Positions 1 to 9,110 are shown, numbered from the stretch's first letter. The stretch: 64,000 nucleotides of DNA from an uncultured Pleomorphomonas sp. (GCA_937868725.1 CALMMQ010000053.1:29308-93307), one strand, 5' to 3'. Notes: a model not told the origin generated them from the letters alone. A program made the numbers and translations.

Positions 1-144
1 TTCGGCCTGCTTGCGCGTCATCCAGACGCGCTTGGAGGCGACGACCCGCAGACCGGCGGCCTCGAGCTTGGCGGTGATCGCGCCAGTAAGGTTGCGCCTG
101 GTCGCGTCCGGCTTGATCATCGAGAAAGTACGTTCGATCGCCAT
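1..144 (-). CDS. ndk: Nucleoside diphosphate kinase (N-terminal 48 residues; truncated by window edge)
   Basis: The minus strand starts with ATG at 144 and stays open to base 1, encoding [14 protein letters not shown] followed by [20 protein letters not shown]. This is the N terminus of a nucleoside diphosphate kinase, with the family lysine in the KPD motif (Lys11). The enzyme transfers the gamma-phosphate of ATP to NDPs through a phosphohistidine. That histidine lies in the missing part. An AAGG Shine-Dalgarno-like run lies about 10 nt before the ATG. The gene continues to the left of the window, so nothing can be said about its C terminus. Confidence 0.93.
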   Translation of the reverse strand, partial: MAIERTFSMIKPDATRRNLTGAITAKLEAAGLRVVASKRVWMTRKQAE

Positions 145-299
145 CTTGTCACTGCCTTCTTGGCTGAGAATCCAGCCGGCGCGGTGGGATGCCGCCCAGC
201 CTTCGGGGATGCCGGCTTATACCGTCGCCCAAAGGCGACCGCAAGTCGGACACCTACCACGTCTTGCCGGAAATCCGCCGTTTGCCTCGCCGGCCGACG

Positions 300-326
300 A
301 AAAACCCGGCGACCTCGGCCGCCGGG
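300..326 (-). terminator. Intrinsic terminator downstream of ialB
   Basis: Inverted repeat CCCGGCG (305-311) and CGCCGGG (320-326) with an 8-nt loop. On the minus strand the stem is followed by TTTTT (304-300). It lies about 30 bp after the ialB stop codon and points the right way. Confidence 0.75.
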
Positions 327-357
327 CTGAAACGTGTCCGTCGAACGGCGCCAGCCC

Positions 358-1044
358 TTACTGGCTCGGCGTCGCAGCGCTCGAAGCGGCGTTCTGAGCG
401 TCCAGCAGCTTCTGCTGGGCTTCCTTGGCCTTGCGCTGCACTTCGGCGGCCAGCGCGTCGTGCTGACGCTGCAGCGCGGCGGTGTCGATGGCCGGGCCGG
501 CGTAGGCGGTGGTGAAGCCGGTGAGCTCGAGCGGGAAGTTCAGCGCCTTGGCCTGCTGGTTCTGGGCCGTGACGATCAGCGCCTTGCCCTTCTTCATGGC
601 GGCGATGAAGTCGTCGGCGATGGGAATCTCGGCAAAGCAGGCATTCGGCATGCAGATGGTGAACTTGCCAGGCACCTGATTGTTCTGGTCGACCTGAACG
701 CGGATGCCGGGCTGGATCAGCATGCCGACCGGGGTCTGGACGAGCAGGATGCGACGCGACTCGCCGTCAACCTCGCGCACGCCGGCCGAAGCCAGGAACT
801 GGCCCGAGTCGGTACGCAGTTCGCGCACGGTGAGGCAGATCTGCTTCTTGTTCTTGGCGTCCTGGCCGCAGATCTTGTTCCACGGATTGTTGGAAGCAGC
901 GGCATCGCCGGAGGCGGCCGGAGCGGCGGCGGCCGCCGCCGGAGCGGCAGCGGGCGTCGGCGCGTTCTGGGCATATGCGACGGAACCGACAGCGAGAAGC
1001 GCCGCCGCCGAAACCACCATCCTCAGGGAGAAAAGCGTCGCCAT
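358..1044 (-). CDS. ialB: Invasion-associated locus B (IalB) family periplasmic protein
   Basis: 228 residues. Residues 1-25 are a signal peptide ending AYA, followed by an Ala/Pro-rich linker (about 26-50). The IalB domain starts at NPWNKIC (Cys59), continues with KKQICLTVREL (Cys70), and has the family block LLVQTPVGMLIQPGIRVQVD and a second cysteine pair in FTICMPNACFAE. Four cysteines suggest two periplasmic disulfides. The C-terminal 45 residues are charged, helical and probably coiled. The Bartonella member is linked to erythrocyte invasion, but the family is common in free-living Hyphomicrobiales, so no virulence role is implied. It stands alone, with a terminator behind it. The product family is well supported; its molecular function is unknown. 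Confidence 0.85.
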   Translation of the reverse strand: MATLFSLRMVVSAAALLAVGSVAYAQNAPTPAAAPAAAAAAPAASGDAAASNNPWNKICGQDAKNKKQICLTVRELRTDSGQFLASAGVREVDGESRRILLVQTPVGMLIQPGIRVQVDQNNQVPGKFTICMPNACFAEIPIADDFIAAMKKGKALIVTAQNQQAKALNFPLELTGFTTAYAGPAIDTAALQRQHDALAAEVQRKAKEAQQKLLDAQNAASSAATPSQ

Positions 1045-1397
1045 TACTCAATCCTCTGCGTTCGTCAAAGACCGGTGCCCACCGTCTGGCGCTACCGGAC
1101 CGACTTGTCAACTATACAAGCGCGAAAACGCCCGGCGGCCGCCCTGGGCCGATCCGGTTGCGTGGTCAGTGTTGCAACCGAGCCTGCGCTCCGCGTCGAA
1201 ACCGATCGTTCCTCCATTGGCCTTCAATTTGGGCAAGATGTTGTCTCAACCGCCGCTGACGCCCGAGTTTGCGACCGAACCGCCCAAGGTTTGTCGCCAC
1301 ATGTCGTGTGGACAGAGCCGCCTTGCCGGCCGTCATCTGCCAAGTTTGAAGGCAACACCGGATGGCACGTGCTATCTTTACCAGAGATTCGCTTTCC
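1045..1397. other. Intergenic region between divergent ialB and the YejA-like gene (353 bp)
   Basis: This divergent spacer must hold the promoters of ialB (minus) and the solute-binding protein gene (plus). It has no believable open frame and I find no strong palindrome or recognisable riboswitch. Confidence 0.5.
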
Positions 1398-3227
1398 ATG
1401 AGGATGGGCATGCCCACAGAGATTTCGCGCCGGACGTTTTGCACGCTCGCCACCGCGGCGCTGCTGCTGCCGGTCGGCAAGGCGCGCGCCGCCGCCTCGA
1501 TCGGCATCGCCATGCATGGCGAACCGGCGCTGGCCGCCGGCTTCGATCATCTGCCTTACGCCAACCCCAACGCCCCCAAGGGCGGCACGCTGTCGCTTGG
1601 CTTCCCCGGCGCCTTCGACAGCCTCAACCCGTTCATCGTCAAGGGCAATGCCCCGCGCGGCCTTGCCGACACGCTCTACGGCAACAACGTCTGGGACACC
1701 CTGCTCTACCGCAGCGCCGACGAACCGTTCTCGCTCTACGGCCTGTTGGCCGAAAGCGTCGACATGCCCGACGACCGCACCTACGTCGAGTTCACCCTCA
1801 ACGCCGCCGCCAAGTTCTCCGACGGCCAGCCGGTGACGGTCGAAGACGTGCTGTTCACCATCGATCTGCTCAAGGGCAAGGGCCGGCCGGTCTACAAGCG
1901 CCGCTTCGAGAAGGTGGCGGCCGTCGACCAGACCGGCGAGCGCGCCATCCGCTTCACGTTCGCCGGCGGCGCCGACCGCGAGCTGCCGCTGCTGATCGGT
2001 GGCTTCACGCCCATTCTGCCCAAGCACGCCACCGATATCGCCACCTTCGACCAGTCGACCATGCAGCCGATGATCGGTTCCGGTCCCTACACCATCGTCG
2101 GCGTCGACGCCGGTCGCCAGGTGGTGCTGAAGCGCAACCCCGACTATTGGGGCAAGGACTTGCCGATCAAGCGCGGCCTCAACAATTTCGACGAGATCCA
2201 CATCGAGTACTTCAAGGACGCCACCGCCTATTTCGAGGCTTTCAAGACCGGCGCCTTCGATCTCAACCTCGAGACCGATCCCGGCCACTGGGCCAACGCT
2301 TACGATTTCCCGGCCGCCAAGGATGGCCGCGTCGTGCTCGAAAAAATCAAGACCGGCGTGCCCAAGGGCATGAGTGGCTTCGTCTTCAACACCCGCCGCG
2401 ACTTCTTCAAGGACCAGCGGGTGCGCGAGGCGCTGATCCGCCTGTTCGACTTCGAGGCCGTCAATCGCAACCTCTACTTCGGCGCCTTTGCCCGCTCGGC
2501 CTCATTCTTCCAGGGCTCGATGCTGAGCGCGGTCGGCAAGCCGGCCAGCGAGGCCGAGAAGGCGCTGCTCGCCCCCTTTGCCGCCTCCCTGCGCGAGGAT
2601 GTCATGGCCGGCACCTATCTGCCGCCGGCCAGCGACGGCACCGGTCGCGATCGCAAGGCGCTGCGCGCCGCCCTCGACCTCCTCGGCGCCGCCGGCTGGA
2701 AACTGCAGGGAACGACGCTGGTCAATGCCGATGGCAAGCCGTTCGCCTTCGAGTTCATGTGCAAGACGGCCGACGAGGAGAAGCTGGCGCTGGCCTATCA
2801 GGGCACGCTGAAACTGGTCGGCATCACCATGACGGTGCGCACCGTCGATTCCACCCAGTACTACGACCGTCAGAAATCGTTCGATTTCGACATGCTGCAG
2901 ATGCTTTGGACGGCTTCGCTGTCGCCGGGCAACGAGCAGATCAATCGCTGGTCGATCAAGGCTGCCACCACCGAAGGCACCTTCAACTATGCTGGCGCCG
3001 CCGATCCCGGCATCGACGCCATGATCGACGCCATGCTGGCCGCCCGCAGCGAGGACGAGTTCGAAACCGCCGTTCGCGCCCTCGACCGCATCCTGATTTC
3101 CGGCCTCTACTGCGTGCCGCTGTTCCACCTGCCCGAGGACCTGGTGGCGCGGTGGAAACGCGTGGCGCGGCCGGAGGTGACGGCAATCGCCGGGCTGCAG
3201 CCGGAAACCTGGTGGGCCTCCGTCTGA
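1398..3227 (+). CDS. Tat-exported extracellular solute-binding protein, family 5 (YejA-like)
   Basis: About 609 residues from ATG 1398 (in-frame ATGs at 1404 and 1410 are also possible). The N terminus has a twin-arginine motif SRRTFCTL and a hydrophobic stretch ending KARA, so it is probably a Tat substrate. The mature part begins with the YejA-type block IGIAMHGEP...YANPNAPKGGTLSLGFPGAFDSLNPF, then the SBP_bac_5 core (YVEFTLNAAAKFSDGQPVTVEDV; GSGPYTIVGVDAGRQVVLKRNPDYWG). Relatives bind oligopeptides or microcin C for an ABC importer. No permease or ATPase gene lies next to it here, so it is an orphan binding protein in this window. The next gene, on the same strand 31 bp downstream, encodes an acyl-CoA-synthetase-like protein, and co-transcription is likely. 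The ligand cannot be deduced. Confidence 0.85.
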   Translation: MRMGMPTEISRRTFCTLATAALLLPVGKARAAASIGIAMHGEPALAAGFDHLPYANPNAPKGGTLSLGFPGAFDSLNPFIVKGNAPRGLADTLYGNNVWDTLLYRSADEPFSLYGLLAESVDMPDDRTYVEFTLNAAAKFSDGQPVTVEDVLFTIDLLKGKGRPVYKRRFEKVAAVDQTGERAIRFTFAGGADRELPLLIGGFTPILPKHATDIATFDQSTMQPMIGSGPYTIVGVDAGRQVVLKRNPDYWGKDLPIKRGLNNFDEIHIEYFKDATAYFEAFKTGAFDLNLETDPGHWANAYDFPAAKDGRVVLEKIKTGVPKGMSGFVFNTRRDFFKDQRVREALIRLFDFEAVNRNLYFGAFARSASFFQGSMLSAVGKPASEAEKALLAPFAASLREDVMAGTYLPPASDGTGRDRKALRAALDLLGAAGWKLQGTTLVNADGKPFAFEFMCKTADEEKLALAYQGTLKLVGITMTVRTVDSTQYYDRQKSFDFDMLQMLWTASLSPGNEQINRWSIKAATTEGTFNYAGAADPGIDAMIDAMLAARSEDEFETAVRALDRILISGLYCVPLFHLPEDLVARWKRVARPEVTAIAGLQPETWWASV

Positions 3228-3258
3228 CGGAGGGTGAGGACAACCGAGGACTAGACCG

Positions 3259-4902
3259 ATGATTCTGACGTCCGCCGATCGCGCTAGGGAGCATGTCGCC
3301 TCCGGAGCCTGGAATCACGTGACGCTGAACCAGCTGTTCAAGCGCAACGCCGTCGATTTCGCCGGCGACGTGGTGTTCGAGGATGTCGGACCCGGCGCCG
3401 TGCCGGGGCTGGCCTCGTCGCTGACCTACACCGAAGCCGACCGGCGCATCGAGGGGCTGGCCGCCTTCTTCGCCAACATCGGCCTCAAGCCCGACATGGT
3501 GCTTGGCATGCATCTGCCGCCATGCGCCGATGCCGCCATCATCCTGCTCGCCGCCCTCCGGGCCGGCCTCGTCGTCTGTCCGCTGCCGGTCTACTGGACC
3601 AAATCCGAGGTCGAGGCCGCCATCGAGGCGGCGTCGATCAAGGGCGTCGTCACCGCCTCGGAGATCGAGGGCGAGGCGGCCGGCGAGCTGATCCGCGACG
3701 TTGCCGCCGACACCTTCGCCATCCGCTTCGTCTTCGCCGTCGGCGCCGGCCTGCCGGACGGCCTCATTGATCTCGCCGAGGTGCTGGCCGAGGTCGACGC
3801 CTTCGGCCCGGTGCCCGAAGTGATCAGGCGCGGCGAAGCCTCCGAACACGTGGCGCTGCTGTCGCTGGCCAAGACGCCCGACGACCGGCTGGCGGTGGTG
3901 CCCTACAACCACGACCAGATTCTGGCCATCGCCCTCGGACACCTGATGGAAGCCGGCATGCAGCGCGGCGAAACCATCCTGTCGACCATGCATCCGGCCA
4001 GCCTTGCCACCGTCGCCGGCGCCCTCGCCGCCGGCCTGATCTCGTCGAGCCGCCTCGCTTTCCACCACGGCACCTCGCTGGCCGGTCTCGCCGACGCCGC
4101 CCGCTCGGCCGGCGCCAGCCGCGTCGTGCTGCCCGAGCCGTTGGGGCCGGCGCTGGCCGCCGTGCTGCCCGACACCGTGGCGCTGTCGCTGGTCGGCACC
4201 GGCCTCGGCCGCACCCGGCCCGAGGCGATGGCCAAGGAGCGCACCACCGTCGATCTTGTCACCCTCGGTGGTCTCTGCCTCATCCCGCGCGCCCGCGATG
4301 CCGCCGGGCAAGCCGTCGAGCTGGCCTCCGGCCCGGCCCGCGTCGGCGGCGACAGCGCGCCCGTGCTTTATGAGGCCCGCATCAAGCCGCGCAGCGCCGC
4401 CGGCGACCGCCGGACGCAGCTGACCGAGGGCGAACTGCTGCTCGGCGGTGCCATCATCGCCGATGCGCCCTGGCCGGAACCGCAGGCCGGGCGGGCCGGC
4501 GCCATGCTCGGCGTCACCTCCGACGGCTTCCTGCGCACCGGTCTGCACGTCGAGATGAACGGCGAGCGGCTGACCATCACCGGCTCGCTGATCGAGACCA
4601 TCCAGCTGGCCGGCACCACCGTGTCGCCGGCCCGTCTCGACGCGCTGTTCCGGCGTCATCCCGATTTCGCCGATGCCGCCGTCTTCCCCATTGCCGCCGG
4701 CCCGGTGGGCAACCGCCTCGGTCTCGCCGTGGTACCGCGCTCAGACGTCGTGCCGAGCCTGACCGAGCTTGTTGCCTGGCTCGACGGCGAACAGGCCGGG
4801 GCCCTCGACCGACCGGTGGTGGTGATGGCAGTGAGCGAGATTCCACGCGCCGCCGACGGCAGCGTTGCCCGCGACGCGCTGGTCTTCCGGGCGGCGGCCT
4901 GA
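3259..4902 (+). CDS. Degenerate AMP-binding (acyl-CoA synthetase-like) protein
   Basis: 547 residues with the overall layout of an ANL-superfamily adenylating enzyme: an N-terminal LTYTEADRRIEGLAAFFANIG region (about 55-75), an ILLAALRAGLVVCPLPVYWT block (95-114), and a C-terminal small domain (about 430-547). The catalytic motifs are eroded. The P-loop position reads SLAKTPDDRLAVVPYNHDQ (202-220) instead of a Ser/Thr/Gly-rich TSGTTGxPKG. The hinge aspartate of the TGD motif is replaced (RTGLH, 426-430). The catalytic lysine of PRTxxGKxxR is Ser535 in PRAADGSVAR. It is therefore probably not an active ligase, though it may still bind an acyl or nucleotide ligand. The stop codon lies one base from the recO stop on the other strand. 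No frameshift is needed; the frame is intact and codon use matches its neighbours. Confidence 0.75.
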   Translation: MILTSADRAREHVASGAWNHVTLNQLFKRNAVDFAGDVVFEDVGPGAVPGLASSLTYTEADRRIEGLAAFFANIGLKPDMVLGMHLPPCADAAIILLAALRAGLVVCPLPVYWTKSEVEAAIEAASIKGVVTASEIEGEAAGELIRDVAADTFAIRFVFAVGAGLPDGLIDLAEVLAEVDAFGPVPEVIRRGEASEHVALLSLAKTPDDRLAVVPYNHDQILAIALGHLMEAGMQRGETILSTMHPASLATVAGALAAGLISSSRLAFHHGTSLAGLADAARSAGASRVVLPEPLGPALAAVLPDTVALSLVGTGLGRTRPEAMAKERTTVDLVTLGGLCLIPRARDAAGQAVELASGPARVGGDSAPVLYEARIKPRSAAGDRRTQLTEGELLLGGAIIADAPWPEPQAGRAGAMLGVTSDGFLRTGLHVEMNGERLTITGSLIETIQLAGTTVSPARLDALFRRHPDFADAAVFPIAAGPVGNRLGLAVVPRSDVVPSLTELVAWLDGEQAGALDRPVVVMAVSEIPRAADGSVARDALVFRAAA

Positions 4903-4903
4903 G

Positions 4904-5638
4904 TCACGGCCGCGCCGACAGCTGCGCCAGCTTCTCCATGAGCTGGCCACGCGCCGTCGGCAACGGCTGGGCTCGCGGCTCGGCCACGTGGCGATCGAGA
5001 AAATAGCCGGTGAGCTTCAGCCCGTCGATCACCTCGGCGACGTCGGGCGCCGTCTCGGCGTCTTGGCGCAGGAACGGCGGTAGCTTGAGGAGACGGGCCG
5101 CGTAGGGCGTGCCGGCCTCGCGGCAGACCGCCCGCGCCGACTTCGGGCTGACGTAGACGAGATCGTCGCGGCGCCCGGTGGCGGCGCAGGTCGAGAGGTC
5201 GAGGCCGAAGCCGAGTTCGTCGAGCAGCATCACCTCGAAGCGGGCGATCAACGCCCCGGCCGTCAGCGCGTCACCGAGATTGTCAAGCAATGCTTCGGCG
5301 GCGCGATAGAGGCCGGGATGGGCCTCCCGCTCGGCGAGATAGCGCAGAAGACCGGCGACGATCTGTACGCCGTAGAGACCGGCGACTCCCTCCATCAGCC
5401 GCGCTGCCCGCGCGGTGTGAAGCTCGACGGTGCAGAAGCCGAGATGCGTCTCGAGCCGGGCCTTCCAGTTGACGAGCAGCGTGTTGCCCGGCTGCAGCGT
5501 CGGCTGCAGCCGCCGCGACCGGGCGCCCTTGAGCAGACCGAGGTGGCGGCCGAACTCCGGCGTCATCACCTCGATCACCGCCGAGCTTTCCCCGTGCGGC
5601 TTGAGCCCGAGCAGCAGCGCTTCCGATTCCCATTGCAC
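4904..5638 (-). CDS. recO: DNA repair protein RecO
   Basis: 244 residues from a GTG start (MQWESEALLLGLKPHGESSAVIEVMT). The N-terminal OB-fold part has GLLKGARSRR and LQPGNTLLVNWKARLETHLGFCTVE. A helical C-terminal domain follows (RFEVMLLDELGFGLDLSTCAATG). RecO binds single-stranded DNA and, with RecR, loads RecA onto SSB-coated gaps in the RecF pathway. The gene lies 4 bp downstream of recX, and recX overlaps rlmE, so a single minus-strand unit rlmE-recX-recO is likely. A RecA loader and a RecA modulator are thus co-expressed about 40 kb from recA itself. Confidence 0.92.
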   Translation of the reverse strand: MQWESEALLLGLKPHGESSAVIEVMTPEFGRHLGLLKGARSRRLQPTLQPGNTLLVNWKARLETHLGFCTVELHTARAARLMEGVAGLYGVQIVAGLLRYLAEREAHPGLYRAAEALLDNLGDALTAGALIARFEVMLLDELGFGLDLSTCAATGRRDDLVYVSPKSARAVCREAGTPYAARLLKLPPFLRQDAETAPDVAEVIDGLKLTGYFLDRHVAEPRAQPLPTARGQLMEKLAQLSARP

Positions 5639-5642
5639 CGGC

Positions 5643-6221
5643 CTACCCCCCTGCGAGCCGCTCCTCGGCCTCCTCCAGCCCCATGCCGATCACTTGCCGG
5701 GCCAACGAATAGGCAAAGCCCTGGCGGACGAGCACACCGATGTCGCGGTCGCGCCCGGCCCGGTCATCGCTCCTGGGCTCGACCCGCCACGGTCCCAGCC
5801 GGCGGCGGCGGGCAAGACGCAGCGCCGCTTCCGCCTCGTCGATGTCGGCGGCGGCGAGCGCGGCCGCCGCCGTTTCGGCGTCGACCCCCTTGGCGCGCAG
5901 ACCGAGGGCGATCTTGCGCCGTGAACCGCCTTTCCGCCGCAGCGAGGCGGTGCGCCCGTCGGCAAACGCCCGGTCATCGAGCAGCCCCAGTGCTGCAACG
6001 TCGGCGACCACCGCCGCGACCAGTCCGGCCGCGTCGACGCTGTCGGCCTCGATCAGCCCCATGTCGGCCCAGCGGCCGAGCTTGCGCCGCAGCACGCCGG
6101 CAAAATGCGCCTGCGAGGCGGCATAGCGGTTGAGATAGGCAAAGGCTGACTTGCGCAGCCGTTCGCGCAACCGGTCGGCGGCGATCGGCTTGATGGGGCG
6201 TCCGGCCGGCGCCTCGCTCAC
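5643..6221 (-). CDS. recX: RecX-family regulatory protein
   Basis: 192 residues from a GTG start whose last bases overlap the rlmE stop (GTGA, 6218-6221), a sign of translational coupling. The sequence shows the three-helix RecX modules: [28 protein letters not shown], then [37 protein letters not shown], then a C-terminal arginine-rich helix with [11 protein letters not shown]. RecX proteins bind within the RecA filament groove and limit its activity. In many bacteria recX sits beside recA; here it lies beside recO instead. Family membership is clear; the direction of its effect on RecA in this organism is inferred. Confidence 0.85.
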   Translation of the reverse strand: MSEAPAGRPIKPIAADRLRERLRKSAFAYLNRYAASQAHFAGVLRRKLGRWADMGLIEADSVDAAGLVAAVVADVAALGLLDDRAFADGRTASLRRKGGSRRKIALGLRAKGVDAETAAAALAAADIDEAEAALRLARRRRLGPWRVEPRSDDRAGRDRDIGVLVRQGFAYSLARQVIGMGLEEAEERLAGG

Positions 6222-6970
6222 GTCTCGGCGGCGCCCGCCTCAGCCGGCGCGGCGGCGCGTCCCTTGAAGCCCTTGGCGACGACGTACATCTCGACGCTTT
6301 CCTGCCGGCTCGACGGCGGCTTGAAATGGAACACCTGGGCGAAGTTCTGCTTCAGCGTCGCCAGCAGTTCGTTTTCGGTGCCGCCACGGAACACCTTGGC
6401 GACGAAGGCTCCCCCCGGCCGCAGCACGTCGATGGCGAAATCGGCGGCCACCTCACAGAGATAGGTGGTGCGCAAATGGTCGGTCTTGTGGTGGCCGGTG
6501 GTCGGCGCCGCCATGTCCGACAGCACCAGATCCGGCGGATGGCCGCCCAGCGCCTCCTTCAGCGCCGCCGGCGCGTCATCGTCGAGAAAGTCCTTCTGGA
6601 ACAGCGTCACGCCGGGGATGCTGCCCATCTCGAGGTAGTCGATGCCGACCACCAGCGGGTTGGCCGGGCTGGAGCCGACCTTGCGCGAGGACACCTGGCA
6701 CCAGCCGCCAGGCGCCGCCCCGAGGTCGACGACCCGGTAGCCCGACTTCAGCAGGTGATACTTTTCGTCGATCTCGATCAGCTTGAAGGCGGCGCGCGAC
6801 CGCCAGCCTTCCTTCTTGGCCTTGACGACATAGGGGTCATTGAGCTGGCGCTGCAGCCAGCGGACCGACGACGCCGTGCGGCCGCGCGCCGTCTTGACGC
6901 GCACCTTGAGGCCGGTGTCGGCCCGCCCCTTGCCCTTGCCGCCGTCCTTGGACTTGCCTTCGTCAGCCAT
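6218..6970 (-). CDS. rlmE: 23S rRNA (uridine-2552 2'-O)-methyltransferase RlmE (FtsJ/RrmJ)
   Basis: About 250 residues from ATG 6970 ([11 protein letters not shown]). This start overlaps the end of the phosphatase gene by 8 bp; a further in-frame ATG at 7015 is less likely. After a basic N terminus comes the Rossmann methyltransferase fold with SAM motif [14 protein letters not shown]. The K-D-K-E catalytic tetrad of the family is visible in [29 protein letters not shown] and [10 protein letters not shown]. RlmE methylates U2552 in the A-loop of 23S rRNA late in 50S assembly. A ppx/gppA-type gene directly upstream is a common alphaproteobacterial arrangement. Confidence 0.95.
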   Translation of the reverse strand: MADEGKSKDGGKGKGRADTGLKVRVKTARGRTASSVRWLQRQLNDPYVVKAKKEGWRSRAAFKLIEIDEKYHLLKSGYRVVDLGAAPGGWCQVSSRKVGSSPANPLVVGIDYLEMGSIPGVTLFQKDFLDDDAPAALKEALGGHPPDLVLSDMAAPTTGHHKTDHLRTTYLCEVAADFAIDVLRPGGAFVAKVFRGGTENELLATLKQNFAQVFHFKPPSSRQESVEMYVVAKGFKGRAAAPAEAGAAET

Positions 6971-8528
6971 GTTCGATCCTCGCCTGGCCGGGGCGACGGC
7001 GCCAGACGCCATCATGGGCCATCAGTTCCACCAGAATGCCTTCCCGAAGACCGCGATCGGCGACGCGCAGCCGCTGGCACGGCCATTTGCGCCGGATGGC
7101 ATCGAGAATGGCACAGCCGGCCAGCACCAGATCGGCGCGATCGGCGCCGATGCACGGGTTGGCCACGCGCTGATCATAACCCATGTCGAGCAACGTGCCG
7201 ATCATGTCGTCGACCTGCACGCCGTCCAGCCAGACGCCGTCGACGCGGCGGCGATCGTAGCGCTTGAGGCCGAGATGAATGCCGGCCAGCGTCGTCACCG
7301 TGCCCGACGTGCCGAGCATGTGCGCCCGGCCGCTGGCCACCAGCTCGGCGGCGCCTTCCATGCCGTCGAAGGAGGCGAGCAGACCGCCCACCTCATCGAC
7401 CATGCCCTCGTAGACCTCGCGCGTCACCACGTGGCCGCCGTGGCGCTCGGACAGCGTCACCACACCAACCGGCAGCGACGTCCAGGCCTTGATGAAGCGC
7501 GTCAGCGCAAAGCCGCGCGCTTCACCGCGCTGGCGGAGATCGAGCCAGACCAGTTCCGACGAACCGCCACCGATGTCGAACAGCAGCGCTCCTTCCGAGC
7601 GCGAATCGATCAGCGTGGCGCAGCCGGCGACGGCGAGACGCGCCTCGGTCTCGCGGCTGACGATCTCCAGCTTGAGGCCGGTCTCCTGGCGAACACGGTC
7701 GAGGAAGGCCTGACCGTTGTCGGCCTGCCGGCAGGCCTCGGTGGCGATGAGGCGCATGCGCCGCACCTTGAGATCGGCGAGCTTGCCGCGACAGACGTTG
7801 AGCGCCTCGACCGCCCGCTCCATCGCCGCCTCGCTGAGCCGGCCGGTGCGACTGATGCCCTCACCCAGCCGGACGATGCGCGAATAGGCGTCGACGACGC
7901 GGAAACCGCGATCCTGCGGTTCGGCCACCAAGAGACGGCAATTGTTGGTGCCAAGATCGAGCGCAGCGTAGAGCGGCCCGTCGCCACGGGCATGGCCCGC
8001 CCGGCGCGGCGCCGCCGTTTCGCCACCGCGGCCGTGGTGGCGTGGCGATCGCGTCAGCGCCACATCGCCGCAGTTCTGGGCCGGCGCCTCAGTGGCGCGC
8101 GCACCGCCCCGCCGGCGCTCGCCCTGGCCGTCGGCGGTATCCTTGCCGCCGCCCTGGCCTTCGCGCCCAGGCTTGCGCATACCGCGCAACGCCCCCTTGG
8201 CCGGGCCGCGATGGCGGCGCTTGCGCGGACCGTCTTCCGGATTGCGTTTGCCATTGGGCGTCGTCGCCAACTGGCTCGACGCTTCGCTTGTAACAGCTTT
8301 TACCGGCAGCGGGGACGCTCCCCGCTCCGGTCCCCGGTCTTCACCGGTCGGCGCATTTCCCACCTGCGGCCTGTCTGTGGCGGCGGCCGAACCGGCACGA
8401 CGCCGACGGCGCCGACGCGCCGCCCGTTTCGACAGGCTGCCGGGCGTCTCGGACCGAGCACCATGGCCCTGCCCGCTCTGCCCTGCCGTGAGGTCTGCGC
8501 GGTCGCCTTCGTCGCCCGCGTCGCTCAC
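6963..8528 (-). CDS. Ppx/GppA family phosphatase with long basic N-terminal extension
   Basis: About 521 residues from GTG 8528, chosen because GGAG lies about 8 nt upstream and the peptide begins [13 protein letters not shown]. Residues 1-185 are low-complexity, rich in Arg, Gly and Pro, with a run of seven arginines at about 38-44. The catalytic domain starts at [17 protein letters not shown] (about 187) and has the actin-like ATPase-fold motifs [27 protein letters not shown] and [12 protein letters not shown], so it is an exopolyphosphatase/guanosine pentaphosphatase-type enzyme. Substrate (polyP or pppGpp) cannot be told from sequence. The stop overlaps the rlmE start, so the two are probably co-transcribed. 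The arginine-rich tail may bind RNA or polyphosphate. Confidence 0.85.
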   Translation of the reverse strand: MSDAGDEGDRADLTAGQSGQGHGARSETPGSLSKRAARRRRRRRAGSAAATDRPQVGNAPTGEDRGPERGASPLPVKAVTSEASSQLATTPNGKRNPEDGPRKRRHRGPAKGALRGMRKPGREGQGGGKDTADGQGERRRGGARATEAPAQNCGDVALTRSPRHHGRGGETAAPRRAGHARGDGPLYAALDLGTNNCRLLVAEPQDRGFRVVDAYSRIVRLGEGISRTGRLSEAAMERAVEALNVCRGKLADLKVRRMRLIATEACRQADNGQAFLDRVRQETGLKLEIVSRETEARLAVAGCATLIDSRSEGALLFDIGGGSSELVWLDLRQRGEARGFALTRFIKAWTSLPVGVVTLSERHGGHVVTREVYEGMVDEVGGLLASFDGMEGAAELVASGRAHMLGTSGTVTTLAGIHLGLKRYDRRRVDGVWLDGVQVDDMIGTLLDMGYDQRVANPCIGADRADLVLAGCAILDAIRRKWPCQRLRVADRGLREGILVELMAHDGVWRRRPGQARIEHG

Positions 8529-8755
8529 ACCATTTCTCCAGCGCGCCGCGAGCACACGAGGACGTCGAACGATCTTGAGATCGGCGACCACCCCGGCCTC
8601 CCATCCGTGCCAGCTTCCGAAAGGACCGACCACGGGGGCTCAAGCGACAATGCGCGTTTGTTTGTTGTCGCGGCGAAGATAGCAGGGCACGTCGGCAAAC
8701 GCAAAGGCGATGGGGCGCTGAGGCGGGAAAATCGCACCGCGCCCCCGGTCGCCGA

Positions 8756-8983
8756 TCAGGAGCCGGCCTTGATCCAGCCGCCGGCCAGTCGGTTGACCGT
8801 GGGGATGACCACGAAGACCATGGCGGCGACGATCATCGGCACGGCCAGTGCCGTCCGCGCCGGCAAAGCCCATTGGCCGGTGAACGGTGCGAGCGCCCCG
8901 AGAACGGCCGTCACCAGCGGGTAAGCGGCGAGCATCAGGCAGAGGGTGAAGCGCAGACGGGCTGAAAGACGCAAATTCGACAT
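8756..8983 (-). CDS. Small two-helix membrane protein
   Basis: 75 residues from ATG 8983 (MSNLRLSARLRF), preceded by a GAGAGG Shine-Dalgarno. Two hydrophobic segments, about 13-33 (TLCLMLAAYPLVTAVLGALA) and 46-64 (ALAVPMIVAAMVFVVIPTV), are separated by a short loop with a tryptophan, and the basic N terminus suggests it faces the cytoplasm. The layout recalls DUF2798-type small membrane proteins, but I do not identify it with confidence. It is transcribed divergently from a TetR gene, with two palindromes between them, so it is the probable repression target of that regulator. Confidence 0.7.
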   Translation of the reverse strand: MSNLRLSARLRFTLCLMLAAYPLVTAVLGALAPFTGQWALPARTALAVPMIVAAMVFVVIPTVNRLAGGWIKAGS

Positions 8984-9065
8984 GGGATCCTCTCGGCATG
9001 ACCGGCGGTGAGCCATTGCCCGGCCCGGTGGCCGCCGCTTTGGCAACATCCAGGCTCGGCAATAA

Positions 9066-9086
9066 AACGAAACGGTTCGTTTCGTT
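9066..9086. promoter_or_regulatory. Putative TetR operator 1
   Basis: Perfect inverted repeat with 9-bp arms (AACGAAACG and CGTTTCGTT) around GTT. Its core AAACGGTTCGTTT (9070-9082) matches 11 of 13 bases of operator 2. It lies between the divergent membrane-protein and TetR genes. Confidence 0.7.
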
Positions 9087-9097
9087 CTTCGTTATCT

Positions 9098-9110
9098 AAA
9101 CGGACCGTTT
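9098..9110. promoter_or_regulatory. Putative TetR operator 2
   Basis: AAACGGACCGTTT, a palindrome with 6-bp arms around a single central base. It starts 28 bp from the matching core of operator 1, close to an integral number of helical turns, which would place two dimers on nearly the same face. Confidence 0.68.

Noticed and set aside
358..1044. Virulence factor because of the name invasion-associated locus B
   Set aside because: IalB-domain proteins are widespread in non-pathogenic Hyphomicrobiales, so the name alone does not support a pathogenic role.
704..3262. A long plus-strand frame covering the end of ialB and the YejA-like gene
   Set aside because: Arginine/Pro-rich out-of-frame translation; the YejA-like frame and ialB explain this region.
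3259..4902. Sequencing frameshift as explanation for the poor acyl-CoA synthetase match
   Set aside because: The frame is continuous over 547 codons and still follows the family layout at both ends; motifs are substituted, not shifted out of frame.
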